DNA from: Bimuria novae-zelandiae CBS 107.79
Lineage: Eukaryota; Ascomycota; Dothideomycetes; Pleosporales; Didymosphaeriaceae
Direction: 5' to 3'
DNA: 64,000 nucleotides
Assembly: GCA_010015655.1 (NCBI GenBank)
Contig: ML976671.1
Location: 188,725 to 252,724 of the forward strand
Both the position numbers and the translations under genes were made by a program. Below, piece by piece: positions 9,985 through 22,296 of the stretch. Under the pieces are notes generated by a model that worked only from the letters and a program-made list of their open reading frames with translations, made no database searches and was not told the DNA's origin. Each line of letters opens with the position of its first letter. The stretch's first letter is position 1.

Positions 9985-11873
9985 CTCGCCCCACACGCCA
10001 ACTGGAGGTTGGCCCTGCGCAGCCCAACGTAACTTCGCAGCCTAACGTAACTTTTCGTCGCGGATTTTTCTATTTTCTTAATAAACAACCCACAACTATG
10101 CCTAAATATTATAGCGAGAGCTATAAAATTAAGCAGCGTATCTCTAATTATCTCTCTAGTTTTTCTGGCTTAGAAATACCTAATTTTACAGCTATAGCAC
10201 GCGAATAGAGCGTGCCTGTTTCGCGACTTCAAGCGCGCGCTGGAGGCCGGATTAGCCGCCATGACTGCAGCGGCACGAATCTACGACTCTTAGAGACCCA
10301 GGATAAAACGCTAAAATTATATATACGTCGCTATAACACTATTAGCATGCTATACCTTATACTATAGTTAAAAGGTGCTACTTAATATATCCTTAATCGC
10401 GTGCACCCTAATAGCAAAGCTCCCTTACTTAGTAAGGACTAGCTATCGCGATAGCTATTAAGAAATCTAGACTACTACTACATAAAGTAGAAGTTGCAGC
10501 ATATTAATTATATAGTAATAGTAACGTTTAAAGCTTACAGCTATTATTTTATTAAGCTTAAAAAGGTGATATATACCTACGGCGTCACCCTATTAGACAC
10601 CTATAATATAGACGAAACCGGCTTCCGCATAGGCGTTAGTAGTAATTAATAAATTATTACTATAGAGTTTAATTATTTTTATGTCTCTACGTTAGAGACG
10701 TCGCGCGATTATATTACGAGTATTAAATTAATCTCTAGTAATAAAGAGGTGCTTAAACCTATGCTTATTATACAGGCTATTAATTACCTTTATTACTAGT
10801 ATATAAATACGGCGCTGCCTAATAGCTATATAATTACTATATTAATATTAGGATACGCTAATAACTCTATCTTAATAAAGTAGCTAAAGTTCTTTAAAAT
10901 ACAAACGCGCGCGCGCTAGAAAGGCGTATAGTAATTATTTATATTTAATAAATTTAGTAGCTACCTTACTATTAAGTTTATATAGTTCTGCGATAATTAT
11001 AAGATACTCTCCTTCTTACTATTGCTATATTTATCACATCATCTGCAGCCTCTAGACGTTGTCTGTTTTTAGCTATTAAAGCAGAATTATAAAAAAGCTA
11101 TAGAAATAGCTACCTAAACTAGCTGCACAGACTTTAATAAAGTCGAATTTTTACATGCAATCTATAGGATTAGGATAGATATATTTAAGCGCAGCACAAT
11201 CCTAAGCGCCTAAGAGAAAGCTAGGATCTTTCTATTTAATTTAGAGCTTGTTTACATAAAGCTACTAGCACCTATCCGGACGCTATCCCTATTAGTTCTA
11301 TCCGCTATTAATTTAAGCCCTATCGCTAATACACCTACAGCATATCAGCGGTAGCATCAAAAAATGTCGCGCGCCCTAGAGAGAAGTAATATATCAAGCA
11401 GGAGGCTTATAAAATTCCTAAAAAGCTCGTAATTGCTAATTAATAGTCTCGCGCTAGCCTAGCGCGACCTTATAAATATTACTGCAATAGCTTAATAACG
11501 CCAAAAAAGGCAGATTAAAGATAAAAGGCTAGTATAAAAAGGCAGTGTAGTAACTATTAAAGCAGCGTAATAAGTAATTAATTAATGTATAGAGCTTAAG
11601 GCTTAAAAGGTTACTTAAAAGGCTATAAAAACGTATAAGGACGCCCACTTGCAGAGCCTATAAAATTAGCCCTAATAGGTCCTATCTCTTAGAGAGATGA
11701 CTGTAGATCCTACCCTACTTGCTACACCAACTCCACTGTATATTAGCCTATATAATTGAAGTCTACGCTGTCAAAAGACTGGATCAATTTCGATTCTCTA
11801 TACAAAGTTACGTTGGGCTGCGAAGTTACGTTGGGCTGCGCAGGGCCAACCTCCGGTTGGCGTGTGGGGCGAG
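9985..11873 (+). mobile_element. Fot1/pogo-type DNA transposon, RIP-degraded
   Basis: 1889 bp, flanked by TA (9983-9984 and 11874-11875). The terminal inverted repeats are about 67 bp with two mismatches and start CTCGCCCCACACGCCAAC. Each contains two tandem copies of an 18 bp subterminal motif (CGCAGCCCAACGTAACTT), likely transposase-binding sites. Size and TA target match fungal Fot1/pogo elements of the Tc1/mariner superfamily. The interior is AT-rich and TpA-dense. Confidence 0.9.
10098..11700 (+). pseudogene. Fot1-like transposase remnant
   Basis: The frame starts at an ATG (10098) with a helix-turn-helix-like N-terminus (MPKYYSESYKIKQRI...) and breaks at a TAG after about 36 codons. 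Further in, a catalytic block of the DDE_1 type is readable as YNIDETGFRIG (about 10599-10633), where D is the first catalytic aspartate. Numerous TAA/TAG codons interrupt it throughout, the expected outcome of C-to-T damage of Gln codons. The end is approximate. Confidence 0.75.
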
Positions 11874-11875
11874 TA

Positions 11876-12381
11876 CATGGCAATCTTGCGTCGTGCAAGC
11901 AAGATATGTGTTTGTCTAGGAACTGCGGCGCATGCGCAAAACAGGAAGGGCCACGAACAGCCACGCTTGATCCCGAGTACCCAACGGTGCGATGTCCACA
12001 CTGCAATGGCAACAGACACTATTCTATTCGCGCATCTTGTTGGGCGCCCTATCTACCATTACGCTACACAGCTCCCAGGTATCCTCAACAACAATGCGAT
12101 AACATACGGCGCGGACGTGCACCCAAGCACCGTCCCATCCATTTTAATAATGCGACCTCAAAACACCATGCAAAAGCCCACACTATCGCCAAAATGCCAA
12201 CAAAATAAGCCCAAAAAGCGTTCCAAGTCGAAATGATTACAAGATAATTGCGACGGTGCCCGCCAGCCGGAAATTAGTAATCAAAATGATGCGGTTCCGA
12301 TGCCAGTGCTGAAAAGGCGAGATCAATCACAATACAAGCGCCAAAAAAACAATGCAGATGTTTATCGGGAGCGGACCGGGC
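11876..12381. other. Intergenic between a transposon and the Skt5-like gene
   Basis: Normal-GC sequence with short frames only and no motif recognised. The part near 12240-12381 is the likely 3' region of the Skt5-like gene. Confidence 0.5.
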
Positions 12382-14494
12382 TCACATAACCAAGCAGTCC
12401 TTGTCGTCTTTGGCCCCCTTCTTGATTTTATTGCTCTTTCCGTTGGCTTCGACGTAGGATTGCCCCGAGGCGGCAGCTTGGATGATGGCCAAGCGCTGTT
12501 TGGCTCTTTCGTCGCCATGGTCGGCGGCTTTGACGTACCACACGTTTGCTTCGAGGGGGTCGCGGCGACACCCGATGCCCATTTCCGTGAAGTAGCCGCA
12601 GGCGTATTCGGCCTTGGGGAGACCTGTGGATATTAGTCCTGCTATGCAAAGGCAGGCAAACTGCTTTCGTACCATGCTCGGCTGCTCTTTTGGCCCACTC
12701 GTAGGCCTCATTTTCGTCCTTTTCCAGCACCGGCTCCGCGCCAACCATGTACCACGCGCACAGATTCATCATCGCCTCTGGCATATCGGCTTGCGCAGCG
12801 CAGTTGTAGTAGTGGACCGAAAGCGCGGCGTCTTTGGGGCAGCGAAGTTGTCCGTGTTCGTAGCATTCCCCCAACCTCAAAGCAGCCTGTGGGTGCCCGA
12901 GCTCTGCAGCCTGAGTGAAGAGCTGAACCGCGTAAACCTCGTCCTTGAAGATGTCGTCACCGAAACCCGTCTCGTGTAACAAACCCAATTCATAGGGGGC
13001 ATTGTTGTACTGTTGGTCAGCCGATTCAGTTGCTCGTTTGAGCCATTTGACGCCCTCGCGGTACTTGTTCAGCAGACCCATATCTCCCGTCAGACACGCC
13101 TTGCCCAGGCGAGCGGCAGCACCAGGGTGGTTCTTCGATGCAGCGGCGCGGTAGAACTGAGCAGCTTTAGCATAGTCCTTTCGGCACCCCCAGCCGAACT
13201 CGTAGCAAAGCGCAGTCCGGTATCCAGATTCTGCGTGACCATGCTTGCTGGCAGCCACGAAAAGAGGAAACGCACGGTCATAATCGGGTTTGTCCTTATT
13301 GAAAAGACCGGAGGCGTATCCATCTGCAAGGTAATATTGCGCGAACGGGTAGCTGCGATCTGCTAATTTCTGGAGGATCTGCCGGGCCTCTCGGAGCAGT
13401 TCCGAAGGTGACGACCCCTGGGTGACCATAGAGGGGTCTGCAGCCATGATTTCACGTGCGACTTGAACCATAAACAAGGCAAACTCGTACTGCACTGCGC
13501 TATCCTGCGTCTTTTTCACGTTCGCCCTGTACATGTCGAGCGTCTTTTGGGAGTCGAGCAGCGATGCATTCGCACCGACCGCGCCGCGAAGCTGCGCATT
13601 TCCTATGTTCGCAGCGGGTGCTATTTGCTGGTTGTACGGAAGATTCAACAGGTCAATGTACGACACTGGTCGGTTGTCGGGCGATCTCCGGTTGGACGAT
13701 AGCTGCCGGGCGTAGTTGACCTGGGGGCCATTGGAGGTTGGGGAGGCTGAACCAGCGCCCACGGACAGATGTGGTGAATGTCGACTTTGAGCGTTGAGCT
13801 CAGAACCTAACGTGTATGCAGAACTTGGACGCGGGAGCGATGTGGGGGGTACTTGCAGGGGTGAGTTTCCTTCGAACCCGATATTGAAATTGTTTCGCTG
13901 CCCACTGTTATGGCTCCCTGATGAGCGAGGCGACTCGGCATCGGGAGAGCGAACAGCTTCGCGAGGCATGGAGGATTGACGGGCAGGGTGCGCTTGGTAG
14001 GCCGGCTGTTGATAATGTTGGTCTTCGGTGTAATCAGGAGTGTACCGGGAAGGGCCGGCTTCCTCAGGTAAGTTCGCAACATCCATCTCTGCAACAGAGG
14101 AATATCTTGCGTTGTAGCTGTCGCTGATGTTCAGCTGCCGGATAGGGATGTCTCGCGTTATGGGCTCGACGCCCGCCGCCGCCATGTCCGGCGTTTCCCT
14201 CGATGGCGTTCTCGAATGCCCAGTGGAGCTGATCGCTAGCGACGACCCAGACTGCCGCGAATCTCGCCCGCCCGCTACCGCATCCTCGCGCTCATCAATC
14301 GCGAAGGAGGGAATACCAGACGAGGCGGCGCCGGGAATAGGTTTACGTCGAAGGGACTGTGTGCGACTTTCGGTGCTGGAGCGACTGGATCGCCTCGTTT
14401 CAAAGGAGCTGTCTGGCTGTCTGGCGGAGGCGTCGTTCGGAATGGGCGGTAACGCTCTGGATGGCACAGGGGGAACAGGCTCAGACATGGCCAT
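12382..14494 (-). CDS. Skt5/Chs4-like chitin synthase activator, Sel1 repeats
   Basis: Two exons: 12673-14494 and 12382-12623 (TGA), with a 49 bp intron (12624-12672), give 687 residues. The N-terminal half is long and disordered (Ser/Pro/Arg-rich, with PPVPSRALPPIP at the start). Residues about 375-650 hold about seven Sel1-like repeats, each with the A-x-x-x-L/Y-G pattern (for example ALCYEFGWGCRKDYAKA and LGECYEHGQLRCPKDA). The C-terminus is basic and ends CLVM, a CAAX box predicting prenylation and membrane attachment, as in yeast Skt5/Chs4. That protein activates and localises the class IV enzyme Chs3. A class IV chitin synthase is the divergent neighbour. ATG 14494 was chosen; a second in-frame ATG at 14488 changes two residues only. 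Confidence 0.9.
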
Positions 14495-16753
14495 GGCACT
14501 GTGAAGGACTGTCGCGCGGCGTGCTGGGGTGGTATTTGGTATATTTGGCTGCTACACTGACACGCAGCACGTCGAGCGCGGGGTTACCAGACCCGCCGAG
14601 GGGCTATCGGCCTGGGCAGTACTCTCGCAAGCTTCGAGATGGAAATTCAATAACAAGCGCAAAAAGCTGCGCCTATTCACCTGGGAGCAGACATGAGCGG
14701 CGTCAGTGGGAAGGTGCGTTGCGCGAGCTTGCGATGGCAGCACAAGATATGCGTGCATGGGAACAGGAAGGAACTCACCTACGGAACGGAAAGTCGGAGC
14801 TACCGGCAGCGTGCGCTCCTCGCACGAAGGCTCCAACACCGCTTCGATCTCTTTGGAAAATGCAAGTGACTGAAATAGCTCTGTGCAGGCGCACGTTGCC
14901 ACCAGTAATGCAGGGCCCACGGCTCGACCCCACAAAGCTGCGCGCGATCCAATACTTAAACAATACCGGTAGCCCGTATCCAGTGGAGTCGAGCTACTTC
15001 TGCTATGACAGCCGCGCTTTGCATCCCCGTTTAGACTTGAATCGTTGCAACAAGTCCTGACTCGGATCAGCACGGCGTGGGGTGGCCGCGTATCTTGCTC
15101 AGAAGGTACGAGTTGTGGATGTATTGGATACGAATTGGACGAGTTCGTATTCAGTACGGTGTGCATAGGCCTCAGCATTACGTACCCACCTTGAGTCACG
15201 CGGCTGAAAGGAAAATAACCTACAATTTATCACCTTCAGGAGATCTGAGGACCAATCTTGCGGTTGCCGGCACACGGTGCATTAATGTAATGAGGGTGGG
15301 TTGAAGCGCGGTGGACTGAATTTGAGACAGACGCAAGAGGCAGGCGCTGCGCACTTCGCCATCTCTCTCTGGACTCTGGAGCCTCCAACAGTTCGTCGGG
15401 GGCGGATGTGCTCAGGGCGCTAGAATGAGCTAACCTCATTGGATGCTCATGCTGTCCACCGCGAAGAAGGCAGGCCTCTCCACTTCAGCTTCAAGCAGAT
15501 GGCACCCAGTCTCCTCGCCATGAAGTTTAGCCATTCATGCGTAGTACTCGACGTGCCGTTTCACGTTGGAGAAGACTGATACAAGTCTGCCCCACGGATA
15601 ACCGGCGGTTGTCAGTTTAGATAACTTATCGAAAACGGGCTGCAACGTGATTTCGCATCAAAAGAACTAGAAATTCGTATATAGATTTAAGCCGGCCGGG
15701 GTCCTCGTAGGTTGCATTCTGGAATCTACATGCTGCAAGTATGAGGTAGCCACAGGTGCAGGGACCGTCGCTACCAATGGCCGCTGTTTGCCAACCATGT
15801 GGCCTCTCCAGCGCCGGTTGCTGTTCGTTAAGCTTTGAGTTGGCGCGAATGATGGCCGCCGCAGTGACACGACCTCGGCCTACCGCTGAAAACATGGGTG
15901 TGCATGGTATATCTTGAAGCAGACACCCGGACAACTATCCACAATATCAGAAGCGAGCTGGAGCAAGACTTCGGCAATGAACTGGCCAGGTTCTTTGATC
16001 GTCCAGGGTGTGCGAACAGACATCAATGACATTGACATTGTTCAGAAGTTTAACAACGCTCAAAGGGGGTCTTCCCTGCCTAGCCGGCTGCTAAACTGAG
16101 ATGGGCGCACAATAGTGCATCTGCGCTATGGTACGGACTTTGCGCCGTCAAGCACATGTAAGCGGTATCAGAGTCGCGCACCGGCGCTGCGAGACAAGTC
16201 CAACCTCCTGAACGTGATGGATGAACTCACTCCGCTCTCTCAAGTATTGCAGCTATTGTGCAGTCGTTGAAGGCGCAAAGAAGTCCAGCTTGGCGTCCGC
16301 CACCGTTGCTAGCCCGTCTCTGGAGCAACTGTAAATAGACGGCCTGAGCTTTCATCCTGCGGCAGGGCGGCGTACGATTCGTCGGGCTGACGGACTCGAT
16401 CAGGGGCAGTCCTGTTCACTGCTGGTTCCCACTGCAACCCCAGTGGAGGTTGTTTTCGTCCCTCGTTTGACCTGCTGTGTCGCTCTTTCCGCATACACGG
16501 TATGCATTTTGCCGTCGCTCGCTGAACTCAACTCCACCGCAACGAGCCGCAGCCGTCTCTCTCGCCCGTGCCCAGCCGGGACACGCCAGCAACCTCCACC
16601 CAACGAGCCCGTCTCGCCCTACGCTGCACCAGCTCAGCTATATTCTTTAGAGCGACCGCCAGCGCTTTATATCACTTCCGACCCTCCGCACGGTGCTGCC
16701 TCGCCTGGCTCGCTGGCCTTGTGCCACGCAAACGCATTCCGCCGCTGCATACC
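14495..16753. promoter_or_regulatory. Divergent intergenic region, Skt5-like / chitin synthase
   Basis: 2.26 kb between two divergent start codons. No gene or transposon recognised. The last 250 bp before the chitin synthase ATG are C/T-rich with CCACC and CTCGCC runs. The region presumably holds both promoters. The short frames inside it, including a 233-codon one at 14359-15060 overlapping the Skt5-like start, have no recognisable motif. Confidence 0.5.
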
Positions 16754-19700
16754 ATGTCTCTGCCACAGCGACCAGACGCCTCGTCGTCGCGGCGAGACCA
16801 GCGACATGTCTTCCGGGAGAGCACGTCTTCGCGCCGTCGCCGCACGTCTGACGTAGAGAACACGCGATCGCACGAGCGCACTCCGAGTAAGACCGGTGGC
16901 TACTCTATGAACGCACGCCCGCTGCCCTCGCCGGGCACGCCGGTGCCCATGGACCGCGATCCTATGATGGATGCACCCCACGGCGGCTCTCGCTCGAATG
17001 ACCTGGGCCGGAAGCGCAGTCTGGTTCGTCCCGAGCGCCAACGCATCGACGAGAACCATCCCAACTATCACTACCGAAAGCATGCCAAGAAGATGCCCGT
17101 CCACCCCTCGACCACCGGCAACGACCCGATCAGAGAGGAGGAGTATCTGGAATCGGAGACAGTGAGCTCGGATAGCACCGATCTGAAGCCACCGCATCTT
17201 CGCAATGCTTCAGCAGGCGACTACCACGACAAGGACGCTCCTCTGGACGACGACACTCGCCCACAAAGAAAACTGGCCCGGAGTAAGACCCAGGACAAGC
17301 TAGAGCGGCAGCGGCAAAAAGAGAGGGACGCTTTACGAACACCGAACCTGTGGAACGTGTATTGCGCGATTATTACTTTCTGGTGCCCCGATATGGTGCT
17401 GAAGTGCTTTGGAAAGGTACAGAAGGCCCAGCAACGTGCTTGGAGGGAGAAGATGGGACTGGTCAGCATCATCCTTGTCATCATGACCGTCGTTGGTTAC
17501 CTCACGTTTGGGTTTACCGAGACCGTCTGTCCAGGTGGAGGTGGCGCGCGCCTGCAGGTCAACAAGGTCGACCGAGGGTACCTGATCATTCATGGCAAAG
17601 CATACAATCTTCTCGGTTCGAAGCATCCTAGAGCTTTTGGAATTATTGGGGGTCAAAACGTTTTGACCGACCTTCCCGAGAAGCATGGAGGAAAAGACGG
17701 TAGCTTCTTGTTCCAGAACGTCAATGGAGCCTGCAAAGGCCTGATCACCGCGGCGCCTAACTCAGACGTACCAAGAAACGCGAACGGCGATCTAGCGTGG
17801 TACTTCCCATGCAACCTCTTCAACCAGGACGGTTCCTCCAAGCCCAACCAGACTGTCGGTCGCTATCTGGGATTCCAATGTCACACTTCTGACTTCGCTC
17901 GAACGTCGTTCAATGGTCTTCACAACTCCGGAGACGTTTACTTCACCTGGAACGACATCAAAAACAGTACTCGCAACCTCATGGTATGGGGTGGTGATGT
18001 GTTAGATTTGGACCTCCTCGAATGGTTTAACAAGACACAAGTTAGCGTGCCTGATCGCTTTGAGCAGCTTCGGACGAACCCCGCAGTGAAGGGCGTCGAT
18101 GTCACCAGAGCATTCTCCTCCAGTGCCGACAAGCAACTCGCTAAGTGCCTGACTCAGATCGTCAAAGTGGGATCGATTGACACGGAAAGCATTGGCTGCA
18201 TCGCATCCAAAGTCGTTCTCTATGTCTCCTTAGTCTTCATCCTCGCCATCGTTCTCGCCAAGTTTGTACTAGCCCTCGCTTTCCAATGGTTCATTTGTAG
18301 ACGATTCGGTGCCACGAAAACTTCATTGGGTCCTATGGATTCAAAGGAGCGAAAGAAGCAAATCGAGGAATGGAGCGACGATATTTACCGCCCTCCGCCA
18401 AGATTGACCGACCCTGCAGGTATCGACAGGAACAACAAGCGCGGTAGCATACTGCCATCTACCTCGAGGTTTACCAGTCCTTACTCCATGGAGAAGAACG
18501 TCAAGACGCGTGCCCCTCCTACGACCATGACCAGCCAAAGTGCCTCTCGCGTCATGTCTAGTTATGGTGGCAGTGGCGTGTACAAACAGTTGAATGCCAG
18601 CCAAGGAACTTTACCTATCGATGCGAAACCACACGGCCGCGCAAGTCGATCAAGCCTCCTGCTATCTGGAACTACGGAACAGTACCGCTCAAGCGTCATG
18701 GGTGACTTCGAAGGCCCTGGGCCTGCTGGGTTCATCCACGAAGCTGTTGTACCTCAACCACCACCAGAGTGGCAGCCCTTTGGATATCCGTTGGCTCACT
18801 CTATCTGCTTGGTTACCGCCTACTCTGAAGGGGCCGAAGGTCTCCGAACCACTCTTGACTCCATCGCCACCACTGATTATCCCAACAGTCACAAATTGAT
18901 CTTGGTCATTTGCGACGGTATGATCAAGGGTGAAGGAGAAGATCTTACCACTCCTGAGATTTCTCTCGGCATGATGAAGGACCACGCCGTACTACCCCAC
19001 GAGGTACAGTCATTCTCGTACGTCGCTGTTGCAAGCGGTTCTAAGCGTCACAACATGGCTAAGGTCTACTCTGGATTTTACGACTACGGCGAGAATTCCC
19101 GTATCCCCGTCGAAAGACAACAACGTGTTCCAATGATGGTTGTCGTCAAGTGTGGAACTCCAGATGAGAAGAAGAACTCGAAGCCCGGCAACCGTGGAAA
19201 GCGAGACAGTCAGATTATACTAATGTCCTTCTTGCAGAAGGTCATGTTCGACGAGCGTATGACCGAACTAGAGTTCGAAATGTTCAATGGCATCTGGAAG
19301 ATTACTGGCATTTCTCCCGACTTCTACGAAATCGTACTCATGGTGGACGCCGACACCAAAGTTTTCCCCGACTCTCTGACGCACATGATTTCCGCCATGG
19401 TCAAAGACCCAGAGATCATGGGCCTATGCGGCGAGACGAAAATTGCGAATAAGCGAGACTCTTGGGTGTCGATGATCCAGGTCTTCGAATACTTCATCTC
19501 TCACCATTTATCCAAATCGTTCGAATCTGTTTTCGGTGGTGTCACCTGTCTACCGGGATGTTTTTGCATGTACCGTATCAAAGCGCCAAAGGGCGGTCAG
19601 AATTATTGGGTCCCTATCCTTGCTAATCCGGACGTTGTCGAGCATTACTCCGAGAACGTGGTTGACACGTTGCATAAGAAGAATCTGCTGCTGCTCGGCG

Positions 19701-20548
19701 AGGATCGATACCTGTCGACCCTGATGCTCAAAACGTTCCCGAAGCGCAAGCAGGTCTTTGTGCCACAGGCCGTCTGCAAAACCACAGTACCTGATAAGTT
19801 CAGTGTGCTTCTGTCGCAGCGAAGGCGATGGATCAATAGTACGGTCCACAATCTGATGGAGTTGGTACTTGTGCGAGATCTGTGTGGCACTTTCTGTTTC
19901 AGCATGCAATTCGTCGTCTTCATCGAACTTGTCGGTACTCTGGTACTGCCTGCGGCCATTGCCTTTACTTTCTATCTGAGTAAGCCATCTGTTCCCAGCC
20001 GAGCGCTTCGATGTGCTGACCTGATTTAGTTGCGATCTCCATCAAGGCGGCCGTGTTACATACCGCGGCACCCGTTATCCCGCTCGTGTTACTGGCTCTC
20101 ATCTTGGGTCTTCCCGCCGTGCTCATTGTGATTACTGCTCACCGGTGGTCTTATGTAGCATGGATGTTTGTCTATCTTCTGTCGTTGCCCGTATGGAATT
20201 TTATACTGCCTACCTACGCCTTCTGGAAGTTCGACGACTTCAGCTGGGGCGACACGCGCAAGACGGCAGGCGAAAAGACAAAGAAGGCAGGTCTAGAGTA
20301 CGAGGGCGAGTTTGACAGCAGCAAGATCACGATGAAGCGGTGGCACGATTTTGAAGCAGGTAAGCGCTCCGCGCAGCATGCCTTCAACTTTCCGATCATG
20401 CATGGACATTCACTGACTTGGGACCCACGCAGAACGGAGACTTAAAACGCCGACAAATGGCGGGTGGTCGCAACAATCCACAACATCGGCTGGCGGATGG
20501 ACGCAAGCTCCATCGCAGCATGGGTACGAGTCGCATTACGATTACTAG
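16754..20548 (+). CDS. Class IV chitin synthase (Chs3-type)
   Basis: Three exons: 16754-19979, 20030-20359 and 20433-20548 (TAG), giving 1223 residues. Introns are 19980-20029 and 20360-20432. The ATG at 16754 has ACC before it and starts [16 protein letters not shown]; the frame extends upstream but only through a GTG. The N-terminal 200 residues are disordered and basic. Membrane segments lie near residues 234-255 and 485-512 and three or more beyond 1040. The family-2 glycosyltransferase core shows [15 protein letters not shown] D-x-D (about 865), GCFCMYR, GEDRYLS (about 983) and [12 protein letters not shown] (about 1021-1032), the processive chitin synthase signature. Length, membrane layout and the HGYESHYDY end fit class IV. 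It makes cell-wall chitin from UDP-GlcNAc at the plasma membrane and is probably activated by the neighbouring Skt5-like protein. Confidence 0.94.
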
Positions 20549-22296
20549 ATTTATTAATAAAGGTCCTCGCGGGAAAGGATTTGTAGAAAGCAAAATGAGA
20601 CGGCCTGCTTGTGCAACATGCATGGCACATTTTACCGCATCGCTGGGGCTGTTGCATTCTCGTGGAGTTTTGTGGGTCACCTCCTATTTCTTTCAGGGTG
20701 TCCTTACTATCTTATCCTTTTGGGCATGTAAACCTTGTGACGGGTCCGAGGCGTGGAATGTACAGTGGCCGTGTAGTTCTTTAGTCTCAATAGTAATATT
20801 CTTATTCTGTTCGCATGCTGTACCTGCTGCCGTGACTGCTTGTCGGCGACTAGGTACATGACAGACGGGGCGGATCCATCTGGTCGGGGCTTCGCTTACC
20901 TGGCGGCCTCGTGTCGTCGTTCAGGGAGAGGTCAGGGAGGCGGCGGTGAGAGCTCGTCTATTCATTGCGTACAGCACGGTTGTCTGAGGAAGTCGCACAG
21001 GCGGTCGGCGAGGTGGCCTCTATAGCACGCTCGTGTCACGGTGCTGAGCCCGACAGCTGCGCTTCTCGCCTGATCTGGCCGTGACGGTTCGCTTCTTGAG
21101 GCTGCGCCGCTGCGGAGTGGTGGTACAAGCAGAGTCGTGGACCAGTGAGATGGAAGGAGGGAAGGAGGGGGTGGTGCCGAGGGGGAGGAGGTAGCATGGA
21201 GACGGAAACGGCGGAAAAGGGTCTTGGTCTGTGGGTAAACGTTGAGTGGATGTGCCATGTGCTGTGGGGGTGGAGGGCGGCTGGGTGAGTTCGTGGTGTT
21301 CTGCACCCCGAGAGTGAACAAACAGAGGTCACGATGTCTGATGCAGCCGGGATGAACTCCACTGTCGATGTATTGTCATGCCCGTTTTGCAGTGGGCTGC
21401 GCTGGATCGCAGTCAGAGGTACCAAAACGGTGGTGGGGCGTACTGCCATGTGCCGTTGTGCGTGTGTAGCGCCAGCGAGGGATGAATGGCTTCCCCGCTT
21501 TTTCGGCGTGATGCTCGTTGTGCGGTGCAAAGAATTCCCTTTCCATCGTCACACTAGCCGGATACGCACGCAGCTCCCGTCCGCATGGCCATGGGATGAG
21601 CGTGCCTCCACTCTTTAAGCTCGACACGGGCTGACGTGAAGGCGAGTATTGGGCGGTGCCTGCGCCCCGGGTGATGTCTAGAGCGCTACCCATAACGGCT
21701 GGAGCTGGTACACATCTCTTTTGTTCCACTTCCGAGGGCTCTGGACAATAACGCTGTCTTCGACGTCAACGAGGGTTCGGTTTGACGTGCGCTACCACCC
21801 GCTCTCCCGCTTTCGCCACGGCCTCGGTAGCCCCTCAGCCACCCCTCGAAGCCCACTGAGTCCAACGGTATCAAAGGCAAGGAGCCGCAAAACACGCGCA
21901 CACACAGGTTGATAGATAACATAATACACTCCCGAATAATCAAAGCCGAGGGCTGCCCGATCTTGCCGCCCAGTAGTCGATCACCCCCCGAGCGTGCATA
22001 TTCGCGCCGCAAGGCAGCCGGTCCCCCACATTGCACACTGCCAACGGTATACTCGTCCAATACCGCGCCACAGGACGCATCCTTCGCATGTTGTAGCCAA
22101 CAGTGACAAACAAGGCAGCGCGCTGCCTCCCGAGCCGTCCATTGCGCCTTCTAGAAGCCGCCGCCGTGCATGAACGCACCTTCCCCCACACACTACTGCG
22201 GCAGTCGCGCCCCAGCCGACGACCCACGCGCCTGCACGCCAGCTTCAGCGCCGCCCCTACACGCCACCCGGGTCGCCTACAAAGACAAGCTGTCGC
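20549..22296. other. Intergenic, no gene recognised
   Basis: 1.75 kb between two same-strand genes. It contains purine-rich runs (about 21140-21200) and, near 21740-22290, C-rich promoter-like sequence for the WD40 gene. A 362-codon antisense frame that begins inside the WD40 gene runs through its start but has no motif. Confidence 0.5.

Noticed and set aside
14359..15060. 233-codon + strand frame in the Skt5/chitin synthase interval
   Set aside because: It overlaps the Skt5-like start, has no recognisable motif or splice support, and lacks coding-like composition.
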